Assembly (NCBI GenBank): GCA_017882555.1
Contig: JADGPH010000066.1
Coordinates: 1-11,850 of the forward strand
Direction: 5' to 3'
DNA: 11,850 nt
Source: Thermoleophilia bacterium
GTDB lineage: Bacteria > Actinomycetota > Thermoleophilia > Miltoncostaeales > Miltoncostaeaceae
Below are positions 1 to 5,721 of this stretch, piece by piece; position 1 is the first letter of the stretch; every line of letters begins with the position of its first letter. The notes under the pieces are model-generated. The model made no database searches. It was not told the DNA's origin and saw only the letters and a list, made by a program, of their open reading frames with translations. Both the position numbers and the translations under genes were made by a program.

Positions 1-141
1 TCCCGAGGCGCCCGCCCTCAGACAATCGCCTCGAACAATGCTGTGAGTCCCATGGTAGCGCCGATCCGAGCGCCTCAGCCACCCTGGGAATCTTGGAGGC
101 TCCCGCCAGGCAGACTCGCCTGACTGAAGGGAGTCCAACCA
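1..141. other. Left-edge non-coding stretch
   Basis: I see no gene here. A small inverted repeat (CAGGC at 107-111, GCCTG at 118-122, 6-nt loop) lies just before the transposase remnant. A good Shine-Dalgarno-like AAGGGAG at 127-133 sits 8 nt before the ATG at 142. No IS terminal inverted repeat could be paired with anything downstream. Confidence 0.4.
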
Positions 142-560
142 ATGGAACAAACGACCAGGCATTCGCCCGAACCGCGTGAGCGGCCGGTGAGGATGGTCCA
201 GGAGTCGGGCCGGACGATCCGCCGGGGCGAGCCCCAGAAACCGATCGAGTTCGCCTACAAGGCCTCGATGGTCGACACCCCCGAGGACTTTCTTGTCGCA
301 CATCAGGTCTGCGCCGGCAACCCCGCCGACCTGCACACGCGCGAGGCCGCAATCGCGGGGGGCTCGGGTGATCGCCATGCAGGTGAAGACGGTGCTGGCC
401 GATCGCGGCTACGGCGCTGAGGCCCAGGCGATGCGGTGCATCAAGGACTCGGTGATTCCACGCCGAGGCCAGGATCTGGGCCTGACGCAGGGCCATCGAG
501 GAGTTCTCGGAGCCGCTCTCCGTGCGAGCATGTCGACGTGAGCGCAATCGGGGCCGCGCC
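142..560 (+). pseudogene. Decayed DDE transposase remnant
   Basis: These are fragments of an insertion-sequence transposase with a DDE catalytic core. The first frame (142-420) reads RRGEPQKPIEFAYKASMVD, then a GNPAD segment. This matches the central conserved block of a transposase family whose usual text is 'RRGKPxKPxEFGYKAQxVD ... GNPxD'. The match then continues one frame over with KTVLADRGYGAEAQ and IKDSVIPRRG, i.e. the second catalytic Asp region (xADRGYG) and the 'xVIPRRG' block. The switch falls at a six-G run (356-361), so a one-base insertion there would explain it. A further shift into a third frame around 460-500, with an in-frame TGA, is followed by RRAIEEF, which resembles the next family block. 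The N-terminal third and the conserved C-terminus are missing. The ATG at 142 has a good Shine-Dalgarno, so a short 92-aa product could still be made, but a functional enzyme is excluded. Family membership comes from memory of related transposases and no IS name is assigned. Confidence 0.7.
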
Positions 561-637
561 CGCCGACTCACGCAGAGCACCGGGATATGCGCGCGCCGCG
601 CATGCCCCGGCACGTCCGGCACTACTAACACGCCGAC

Positions 638-730
638 TCACACGGGAATCCCATGGCTGCCCGGGTCCCAATGGACCGTGGGTGGCACAATCCGAATGAC
701 TTCCCGCTCGAGCTGTTCGGTGTCGATCAA
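638..730 (-). pseudogene. C-terminal remnant or tiny gene with RIVPPTVH motif
   Basis: A minus-strand frame ending in TGA at 638-640 reads EREVIRIVPPTVHWDPG and then GSHGIPV. Its core VIRIVPPTVH matches VVRIVPTTVH at the C-terminus of the 55-aa gene at 2073-2240. Over 32 bases the two loci agree at 28, and the codon differences are synonymous or mostly conservative, which argues that the minus-strand frame was selected as protein. The frame stays open upstream to about 860 but has no ATG or GTG. The listed 5' end is a TTG that would give 30 aa without a ribosome-binding site. I read it as the surviving tail of a paralogue. It could also be a very small gene, or a nucleotide repeat without coding function. 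Confidence 0.35.
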
Positions 731-898
731 CTGTCCGGATCGAATTGAGTGCTGGGCTCGCGAGTAGCCGTGCCGGTGGGGTTGCGACGGGGCGCCTGCG
801 CAGCGCAATTCTCGCGCGGCGGTCGGGCCATGCGGGCACCGTTGCCCGGCGCCACAGCGTCACACCTGTCCGGCAAAGGCTGCGTGATGGCGGCTAGT
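731..898. other. Intergenic stretch without a supportable gene
   Basis: Several overlapping frames are open on both strands, as expected at this GC content. Their translations are rich in Arg, Pro and Ala and show no recognisable motif or ribosome-binding site. Together with 561-637, this leaves the region between the transposase remnant and the secreted protein essentially gene-free, apart from the C-terminal remnant and the hairpin at 899-934. Confidence 0.4.
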
Positions 899-934
899 GA
901 CGTCCCGCGAGTGCCCGGCAAGGGTCGGGACGTC
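899..934 (-). terminator. Hairpin after the secreted-protein gene
   Basis: A perfect 9-bp inverted repeat, GACGTCCCG (899-907) and CGGGACGTC (926-934), has an 18-nt loop and lies 43 nt beyond the stop of the minus-strand gene ending at 978. No T-run follows on the minus strand, which is common for terminators in high-GC actinobacteria. An overlapping alternative pairing exists (CCGCGAG at 905-911 with CTCGCGG at 935-941), so the RNA could switch folds. A protein-binding palindrome is the other reading. Confidence 0.4.
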
Positions 935-977
935 GCTCGCGGAGCCGTTGCACTCGCGGAAGCGACGCTTGCATGAG

Positions 978-1913
978 CTACCGATTCCGGAGTCGACTGG
1001 TATCGACCACCTCGAAATCGCTGGCGGTGAGCCGACCGAGCCGGTGAAGCTGGTCATCGTTCCATCTGGCGTCCGGGACGCCAGTGACGTAGAGCGGGCT
1101 CCCGTTATCCGCGAGGATCATCCCGTAATCCCGAAGTGCAACGAGAATGATCCGAGCTTGCGGTGCAAATCCCGCCAATGAGACGGATCGCTTCAGTCTG
1201 ATCCGTAGGCCCATCGGGGGAACCTGAGGGCTGCTCGTCGCCCCGGCTTGGTGGCGAGCTGGATAGATAAACGCTCGCCGAGTCAGTGGGGCGGTAAACC
1301 GCAACGCGTGCAGAATGGCCCCGCGAGCGACTTCGTCATATCTCACGAGCCCCGGGAGGATTGGCAGGCCGGCCGCATCGGCGGACGTCCACCCGGCGGG
1401 CCTGAGGGCGTTACTCGCGAGATTCCATGTCGCTCCGGAGCCGGCCGTCCACTTGGTCCCGACGCGGACTGCCGAATAGAGCTCGTAGAGGCGACAGGCG
1501 TCGCGGTCGACGAGGATGAGGTGCCGATCGGAGCCATGCTCGATCTTTGGCTTTGCGGGTATCGGATACGGGCCCGGATCCGACTCGGCACGGTACTGAA
1601 ACGCGACACGGTATCTGGGCGTCCGAGACCCCACAACGTTAATCGGGATCCCGTAGGCGCCATGGTTTGAGAAGTCAGGATGGAGGCGGCTTCCCAGTCC
1701 GATGGATGCGAGAAGCTGACGGGAGTCGCGACGAACCGGAAGTCCGGTAACACGCTGATTCCAGACATTCCCACTTGGGAAGACCGTGCAATGAGGAGCC
1801 CACGCTGGCGGGGCAGGTTGTCCGGCAAGGACACCGACAGCGGCGAGCGCTACCGCTGCTGCCCCTGCAATCGAAAGCGCACGAGTCGACAAGCGTTTCA
1901 TATGAGCTCTCAT
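978..1913 (-). CDS. Secreted conserved hypothetical protein
   Basis: This 311-aa protein has a clear export signal: a basic start (MKRLSTR), a hydrophobic run of Ala, Val and Leu to about residue 29, and a probable cleavage near PAWA-PHC. Only two Cys are apparent in the mature part (in HCTVFPSGNVWN and DACRLYELY), so they could form a disulphide outside the cell. Recognisable blocks are CTVFPSGNVWN, DRHLILVDRDACRLYELY, GWTSADAAGLPILPGL, RYDEVARGAI and YGMILADNGSPLYVTG. I recall these from a widespread secreted family of unknown function found in actinobacteria and other bacteria; no catalytic activity is established to my knowledge. Two starts are possible: ATG at 1913 (GGA 5 nt upstream), or the ATG four codons in at 1901 (preceded by GAGAGC at about 6 nt). 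Either gives a workable signal peptide. The gene looks monocistronic, with a strong terminator upstream (2026-2059) and a hairpin downstream. Confidence 0.85.
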   Translation of the reverse strand: MRAHMKRLSTRALSIAGAAAVALAAVGVLAGQPAPPAWAPHCTVFPSGNVWNQRVTGLPVRRDSRQLLASIGLGSRLHPDFSNHGAYGIPINVVGSRTPRYRVAFQYRAESDPGPYPIPAKPKIEHGSDRHLILVDRDACRLYELYSAVRVGTKWTAGSGATWNLASNALRPAGWTSADAAGLPILPGLVRYDEVARGAILHALRFTAPLTRRAFIYPARHQAGATSSPQVPPMGLRIRLKRSVSLAGFAPQARIILVALRDYGMILADNGSPLYVTGVPDARWNDDQLHRLGRLTASDFEVVDTSRLRNR

Positions 1914-2025
1914 CGGAATCCGGACACCCAGCGCCAGGCCACGGCTGCGAGCGCGAGATGTGTATCGGCACGTGCATCCAAGAAGTCAAGCTGCACCTAT
2001 GCGCACTCGAGTTGCCTCTAGGACA

Positions 2026-2059
2026 GGTCCCGAGTCGTCGTCAACAACGACTCGGGACC
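2026..2059 (-). terminator. Strong stem-loop terminator of the c-di-GMP gene transcript
   Basis: A perfect 13-bp inverted repeat runs from GGTCCCGAGTCGT (2026-2038) to ACGACTCGGGACC (2047-2059) with an 8-nt loop. It begins 13 nt past the stop codon of the 55-aa minus-strand gene, the right place to end that transcript and to insulate the secreted-protein gene downstream. There is no strong U-tract, as is usual in high-GC genomes. Its position supports the small gene being real. Confidence 0.75.
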
Positions 2060-2072
2060 CAACACCGTCAGC

Positions 2073-2240
2073 TCAGAGCGAGCTCTCGGCGTGGACCGTG
2101 GTTGGCACAATCCGAACCACTTGCCCCGAGATCCGTTTGATCTCAGATAGAGGTGCGGTCAGCATCACGGTCACCGCGTTGACATCAGGATTGACCTCGT
2201 TGACGACTTCGGCCGACGTGATCTGACCGGATACGACCAT
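2073..2240 (-). CDS. Small 55-aa protein, downstream partner of the GGDEF-EAL gene
   Basis: A complete small frame begins at ATG (2238-2240) and ends at TGA (2073-2075). It starts MVVSGQITSAEVVNEVNPDV and ends VVRIVPTTVHAESSL. Support comes from four sources: GGGAGAG about 10 nt before the ATG; a 36-nt gap after the stop of the 933-aa signalling gene on the same strand; a 13-bp hairpin directly after its stop; and a balanced composition with alternating Val/Ile that looks like beta strand or amphipathic structure, rather than the Arg/Pro-rich text of shadow frames. I do not recognise the family. No signal peptide or membrane segment is visible. The C-terminal VVRIVPTTVH is echoed by a remnant at 638-730. 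An anti-sigma-antagonist-like or regulatory accessory role would be pure speculation; co-transcription with the c-di-GMP enzyme is the only functional hint. Confidence 0.6.
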   Translation of the reverse strand: MVVSGQITSAEVVNEVNPDVNAVTVMLTAPLSEIKRISGQVVRIVPTTVHAESSL

Positions 2241-2276
2241 CCCTGTCAGCTCTCCCGCGCTTGGTGCACGCGTCGT

Positions 2277-5078
2277 TCAAGGTGCTCTCCTGTCGGTTCT
2301 CGGCGAGTGTGGGCCTTGCACGGCGCGTCGGCGTTTATCGCCCAGCGCGCTCTCGCCCTGGTGGCCCGCATCGTGCTCAAGCACAGCGATCGCCTCGCTG
2401 TGCCTGAGCACGAAGAGCCGGCCGAGCTCGAGCTGGGCCGCGGCCTGTCGGCCGAGCACCTCGAGTGCGTCACGTTGGGTCTCGGTGAGTTCTCTCGGTT
2501 TTGTGTCCTTGACGCACAGGACGCCGATCGCGTAGCCGTCCGGGTTGACCAGCGGGACACCCGCGTAGAATCGCACACTCGCTCCCGCGACCACGTTGGG
2601 ATTGGCGGCAAAGCGCGGGTCGGCCAGCGTGTCGGGCACGACGAACAAGCCCTTCTTGAGAATGGCGTGGCCCCAGAAGGAGCGGCTGCGTGGGGACTGG
2701 CGAAGCTCGGTGCCGATGGCGGCCTTGAAATACTCACGGTCGCGGTCAACCAGGCTGACAAGTGCCATGGGTGTCTCGCAGATCTGCGCAGCGAGCCGTG
2801 CGATCTCGTCGAAGGCGGGCTCGGGCCCGGTGTCGAGCACGTTGTAGTCCCACAGCGCCGCGAGCCGCTCCTCGTCGTCGGGAGGAATCGGCGCACTCAG
2901 GCCCGCGCTGTTGGCGGGCGTCGTGTCGGGGTCGAGCGGCGCCGTCCGAATCTGCGCCGCGGCGAGCTCAGGCCTCGCCAAGATGAGCGTCGACAATGTC
3001 GATGCCGTCTGCGGGCGCCCAAGCCCGAATCCTTGTGCCACGTTGCAGCCGAGGCCGCGAAGATAGCCATGCTGGACCGGGTTCTCGACGCCTTCGGCGA
3101 TCACCATCACGCGAAGTGCGTCGGCAAGGCCGACGAGCGCCCGGATGATCGGGGCCGGGGCGTCGTGGGCGTCGATCTCCTCGATGAAGTAGCGATCGAT
3201 CTTCAGGGCGGCGAGTGGAAAGCGCCTGAGAGACGACAGGGCGGAGTAGCCGGTGCCGAAGTCGTCGATGACGAGTCGGACGCCGATGCGCGTGAGCTCC
3301 GACAGGGTCTCGAGGGCCATCTCATCGTGCTCATCCACGATGACGCGCTCGGTCAGTTCGATGGCAAGATCCGAGGCCGCCAGTTCATGCTCGGCCAGCG
3401 TCTCGGTGACGAACGACACGAAGTCGCGCTCAGAGAGCTCGTCAGGTGACACATTCACAAACACACCGAGCGGGAGAGCCCCCGGGCACTCCTTCCGCCA
3501 TTGCGCCGCCTCCCGGGCCGCCTCCCGGAGCACGTACTTGCCGAGCGGGATGATCATCCCGCTCCCCTCAGCGAGCGGGATGAACTCGTCGGGTTGAATC
3601 GCCCCCCATTCTGGATGATGCCAACGAGTCAGCGCCTCGACCGCCAGTATCTGGCCGTCGACAAGGGAGACGATCGGCTGGTAGTAGACCTCCAGCTTGT
3701 CGTCCCGCAGCGCCTCCCCAAGCCCTTCGGTAAGTGCGATCTGCCGTAAGAGCTCGACTCGAAGCACGCCATCGAAGACCTCGAAGCCTCCTTTGCCCTT
3801 CGCCTTGGCGCGGTACATCGCCGTGTCCGCGTCGCGCAACAAGTCGCTCGCCTCCGCTCCGTCGCTGGACAGCGCGATCCCCAGGCTCCCGGTCTGCTTG
3901 CGTTCGTTGCCGGCAACCGTGAACGGCTCCGCGAAGACCGACAGGACGCGTTTGGCCACCGCACAAATCTCGCTTCGCGCCTGGACGCTCTCGGTGACGA
4001 TGACGAATTCATCGCCGCCCATACGCGCAACGGTGTCGTTGTTTCTGAGGATCGATCGCAGTCTGCCCGCCAGTTCGACCAAGACCTCGTCACCTACCGT
4101 ATGGCCGCGGCTGTCGTTGATCATCTTGAAGTCGTCAACGTCGAGCAGCAGCACCATAACCCGAGATTTCGTTCGGTCCGCACGCGCCAACGCCAGGTCG
4201 ATACGATCGAGCAGGAGTGCGCGGTTCGGGAGCCCCGTCAGTGCATCGTGGAAGGCTTGATACCGCAGGCTCTCCTCGAGAATGTGCCGTTCGGTCATGT
4301 CCCTGACGATCCCTTCGATGCGGACCCGACGACCGCCCTCCTCGACGAACCGTCCGGCCACGCTGATGAAAAGTCGTCGCCCGTCCTTGCGGATCAGCTG
4401 TAGTTCCGCGTGCTCCTCTGGGGCGCCCGCCACGGGCCGCGTCAGGATTCGTTCGAGGCGCTCGCGTTCCTTAGGAGCGACCACGTCGAAGAAGCTCATC
4501 CCGCGCAACTCTGCGGAGCTGAACCCTGTGAGCTGCTCCGCCGCCGGGTTGACCGAGGTGAAGTTGCCAGCGAGGTCGGCGGTGAAGACCCAATCACGCA
4601 CGTGCTCGATCAGGTCCCGGTAATGCTCCTCGCTGCGTTCGAGGGCCGTTTCGTCGTGCCGACGTTCGGTCACATCGCGCATCGACACGACAAACCCGCC
4701 GATCGCTGGCTGGTCGAGCAGGCTTGTCGTCGTCGTCTCCATCCAGTGCCACGCGCCGTCGGCCATACGCAGCCGGTAGTTGACGCCCCCTGTCGCACCT
4801 GGGGTATTCCGCAGCCGTGCGATCGTATCGACCAGCGCCGGAACGTCGTCGGCATGGAGCAGCGCGAATATGTCCGTCCCAACCAGCGACGCAAACGGAC
4901 TACCGAGCACCCGCTCGGCGGTGCTGTTCGCCCATCGCACCATCTGGTCGCCATCGGTGATCATAACCAGCTCTGACGACTCGTCGGCGACCGTCTGAAC
5001 TCGATCCTCACCCGTCGCTGCGGTCACGTCGGGCACGTCCATGACATCTGCTTGCTCGTTCAACGGGTACCCCCCCAC
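2277..5078 (-). CDS. PAS-PAS-GGDEF-EAL-GAF cyclic-di-GMP signalling protein
   Basis: This large (933 aa) cytosolic sensor-enzyme handles the second messenger c-di-GMP. The domain order is: PAS about 33-140 (ending MRDVTERR); PAS about 150-268 (VNPAAEQLTGFSSAELRG, ending VRDMTERH); GGDEF about 272-430; EAL about 445-695; GAF about 735-885. The diguanylate cyclase site is intact, RMGGDEF with GGDEF at 354-358. It is preceded five residues earlier by RNND, the RxxD inhibitory site that binds product. The phosphodiesterase part keeps E481-A-L, FVNVSP, ELTE, DDFGTG (605-610), LKIDR and EGVEN, so both activities may be active. No transmembrane segment is seen. Start: the GTG at 5078 is the longest frame. 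A TTG at 5063 follows a G-run, and the ATG at 5042 also removes no domain, so the true start is open. A 36-nt gap to the 55-aa gene downstream suggests an operon. The signals bound by PAS and GAF are unknown. Confidence 0.93.
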   Translation of the reverse strand: MGGYPLNEQADVMDVPDVTAATGEDRVQTVADESSELVMITDGDQMVRWANSTAERVLGSPFASLVGTDIFALLHADDVPALVDTIARLRNTPGATGGVNYRLRMADGAWHWMETTTTSLLDQPAIGGFVVSMRDVTERRHDETALERSEEHYRDLIEHVRDWVFTADLAGNFTSVNPAAEQLTGFSSAELRGMSFFDVVAPKERERLERILTRPVAGAPEEHAELQLIRKDGRRLFISVAGRFVEEGGRRVRIEGIVRDMTERHILEESLRYQAFHDALTGLPNRALLLDRIDLALARADRTKSRVMVLLLDVDDFKMINDSRGHTVGDEVLVELAGRLRSILRNNDTVARMGGDEFVIVTESVQARSEICAVAKRVLSVFAEPFTVAGNERKQTGSLGIALSSDGAEASDLLRDADTAMYRAKAKGKGGFEVFDGVLRVELLRQIALTEGLGEALRDDKLEVYYQPIVSLVDGQILAVEALTRWHHPEWGAIQPDEFIPLAEGSGMIIPLGKYVLREAAREAAQWRKECPGALPLGVFVNVSPDELSERDFVSFVTETLAEHELAASDLAIELTERVIVDEHDEMALETLSELTRIGVRLVIDDFGTGYSALSSLRRFPLAALKIDRYFIEEIDAHDAPAPIIRALVGLADALRVMVIAEGVENPVQHGYLRGLGCNVAQGFGLGRPQTASTLSTLILARPELAAAQIRTAPLDPDTTPANSAGLSAPIPPDDEERLAALWDYNVLDTGPEPAFDEIARLAAQICETPMALVSLVDRDREYFKAAIGTELRQSPRSRSFWGHAILKKGLFVVPDTLADPRFAANPNVVAGASVRFYAGVPLVNPDGYAIGVLCVKDTKPRELTETQRDALEVLGRQAAAQLELGRLFVLRHSEAIAVLEHDAGHQGESALGDKRRRAVQGPHSPRTDRRAP

Positions 5079-5098
5079 CGGGTGGGTTCACCGAACAT

Positions 5099-5141
5099 CC
5101 CGATCCCTAGGGGCTTGATCGGGGCATCCGACACACGTCGG
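5099..5141 (-). promoter_or_regulatory. Two small inverted repeats in the leader of the c-di-GMP gene
   Basis: Two hairpins lie 20-65 nt upstream of the GTG at 5078: CCCGATC (5099-5105) with GATCGGG (5117-5123), loop 11 nt; and CCGAC (5128-5132) with GTCGG (5137-5141), loop ACAC. A CATAAT at about 5158-5163 on the minus strand resembles a -10 box, but no well-spaced -35 was found. They may be operator half-sites or leader structure. They do not match a c-di-GMP riboswitch that I can recognise. Confidence 0.25.
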
Positions 5142-5302
5142 CTAGCGACATTGGCTACTATTATGGACGAGTGCTGTGAAATACGTGTTGCAGCCGAAAC
5201 AGGCACGGCAGCAGTCGCAATGCGATCGGATGGGCGGAGCGCGAGATGTCAACAACGGCGAAGAATTAACCCCCGAGCACCGGTTGAGAATTGGGGTCTC
5301 GC

Positions 5303-5698
5303 TCATCCAGCGGGGTTGAGGACGCAGTGACCGCTGTAGTCGAGCACCTCGTAGCGACACTCGGTCTCCCAGCCGGAATTGCTTGGGGCCCCACGTTGCC
5401 CACCCCGCGGCGGCACAGGCTCCCCCGTCTCGCGGGGAGTCGTGATTTCGACCCGTCGGGTTTCTTCGCGCGTGGTGATCAGTCGGTCGCGGATATCGGC
5501 ATCGGGGAGGGCCGCCGCCAGATGGTCGCGCAGGCGCCCGCGGATCTCGACGCCTACTGCAAGCGCAGGCCGCGGTGTCTCCTGCAGAACCGACATGATC
5601 TCGACGCGTGAACCGCCTAACTCGGGCGCGGCGCGATGGGAGAGTTCCCAAGCGGCGCTGGAGGTCCTGTTGGAATTCGCCGAACGCGTTGGTGTCAC
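5303..5698 (-). CDS. Conserved-looking hypothetical protein divergent from recQ
   Basis: The frame reads, among other segments, GGSRVEIMSVLQETPRPALA, VEIRGRLRDHLAAALPDAD and CRYEVLDYSGHCVLNPAG. The mix of beta-like and helical stretches, with few of the Arg/Pro runs typical of shadow frames, makes it a probable gene. I do not recognise the family. The full frame from GTG 5698 gives 131 aa but would leave only 23 nt to the GTG proposed for recQ. The ATG at 5596 gives 98 aa (MSVLQETPRP...), has a weak CGAG upstream and leaves about 125 nt for divergent promoters, so it is a serious alternative. The segment upstream of 5596 overlaps other open frames and may contain a frameshift relative to an ancestral longer protein, since GEFQQDLQRRLG is visible one frame over. 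No signal peptide or membrane segment is present. A functional link to recQ is unproven. Confidence 0.5.
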   Translation of the reverse strand: MTPTRSANSNRTSSAAWELSHRAAPELGGSRVEIMSVLQETPRPALAVGVEIRGRLRDHLAAALPDADIRDRLITTREETRRVEITTPRETGEPVPPRGGQRGAPSNSGWETECRYEVLDYSGHCVLNPAG

Positions 5699-5721
5699 GC
5701 CGACGATCTACACTCGACGGC

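Noticed and set aside
441..863. 140-codon minus-strand open frame
   Set aside because: Arg/Ala-rich shadow. The transposase remnant on the plus strand and the RIVPPTVH frame explain the region better.
2307..3449. Long plus-strand open frame (380 codons) opposite the c-di-GMP gene
   Set aside because: Antisense shadow of a well-supported minus-strand gene in high-GC DNA. Its composition is odd (Arg, Val, His) and it has no motif.
5079..5160. Possible c-di-GMP riboswitch upstream of the GGDEF-EAL gene
   Set aside because: Only two short hairpins are seen. The conserved core sequences of GEMM-type riboswitches could not be found.
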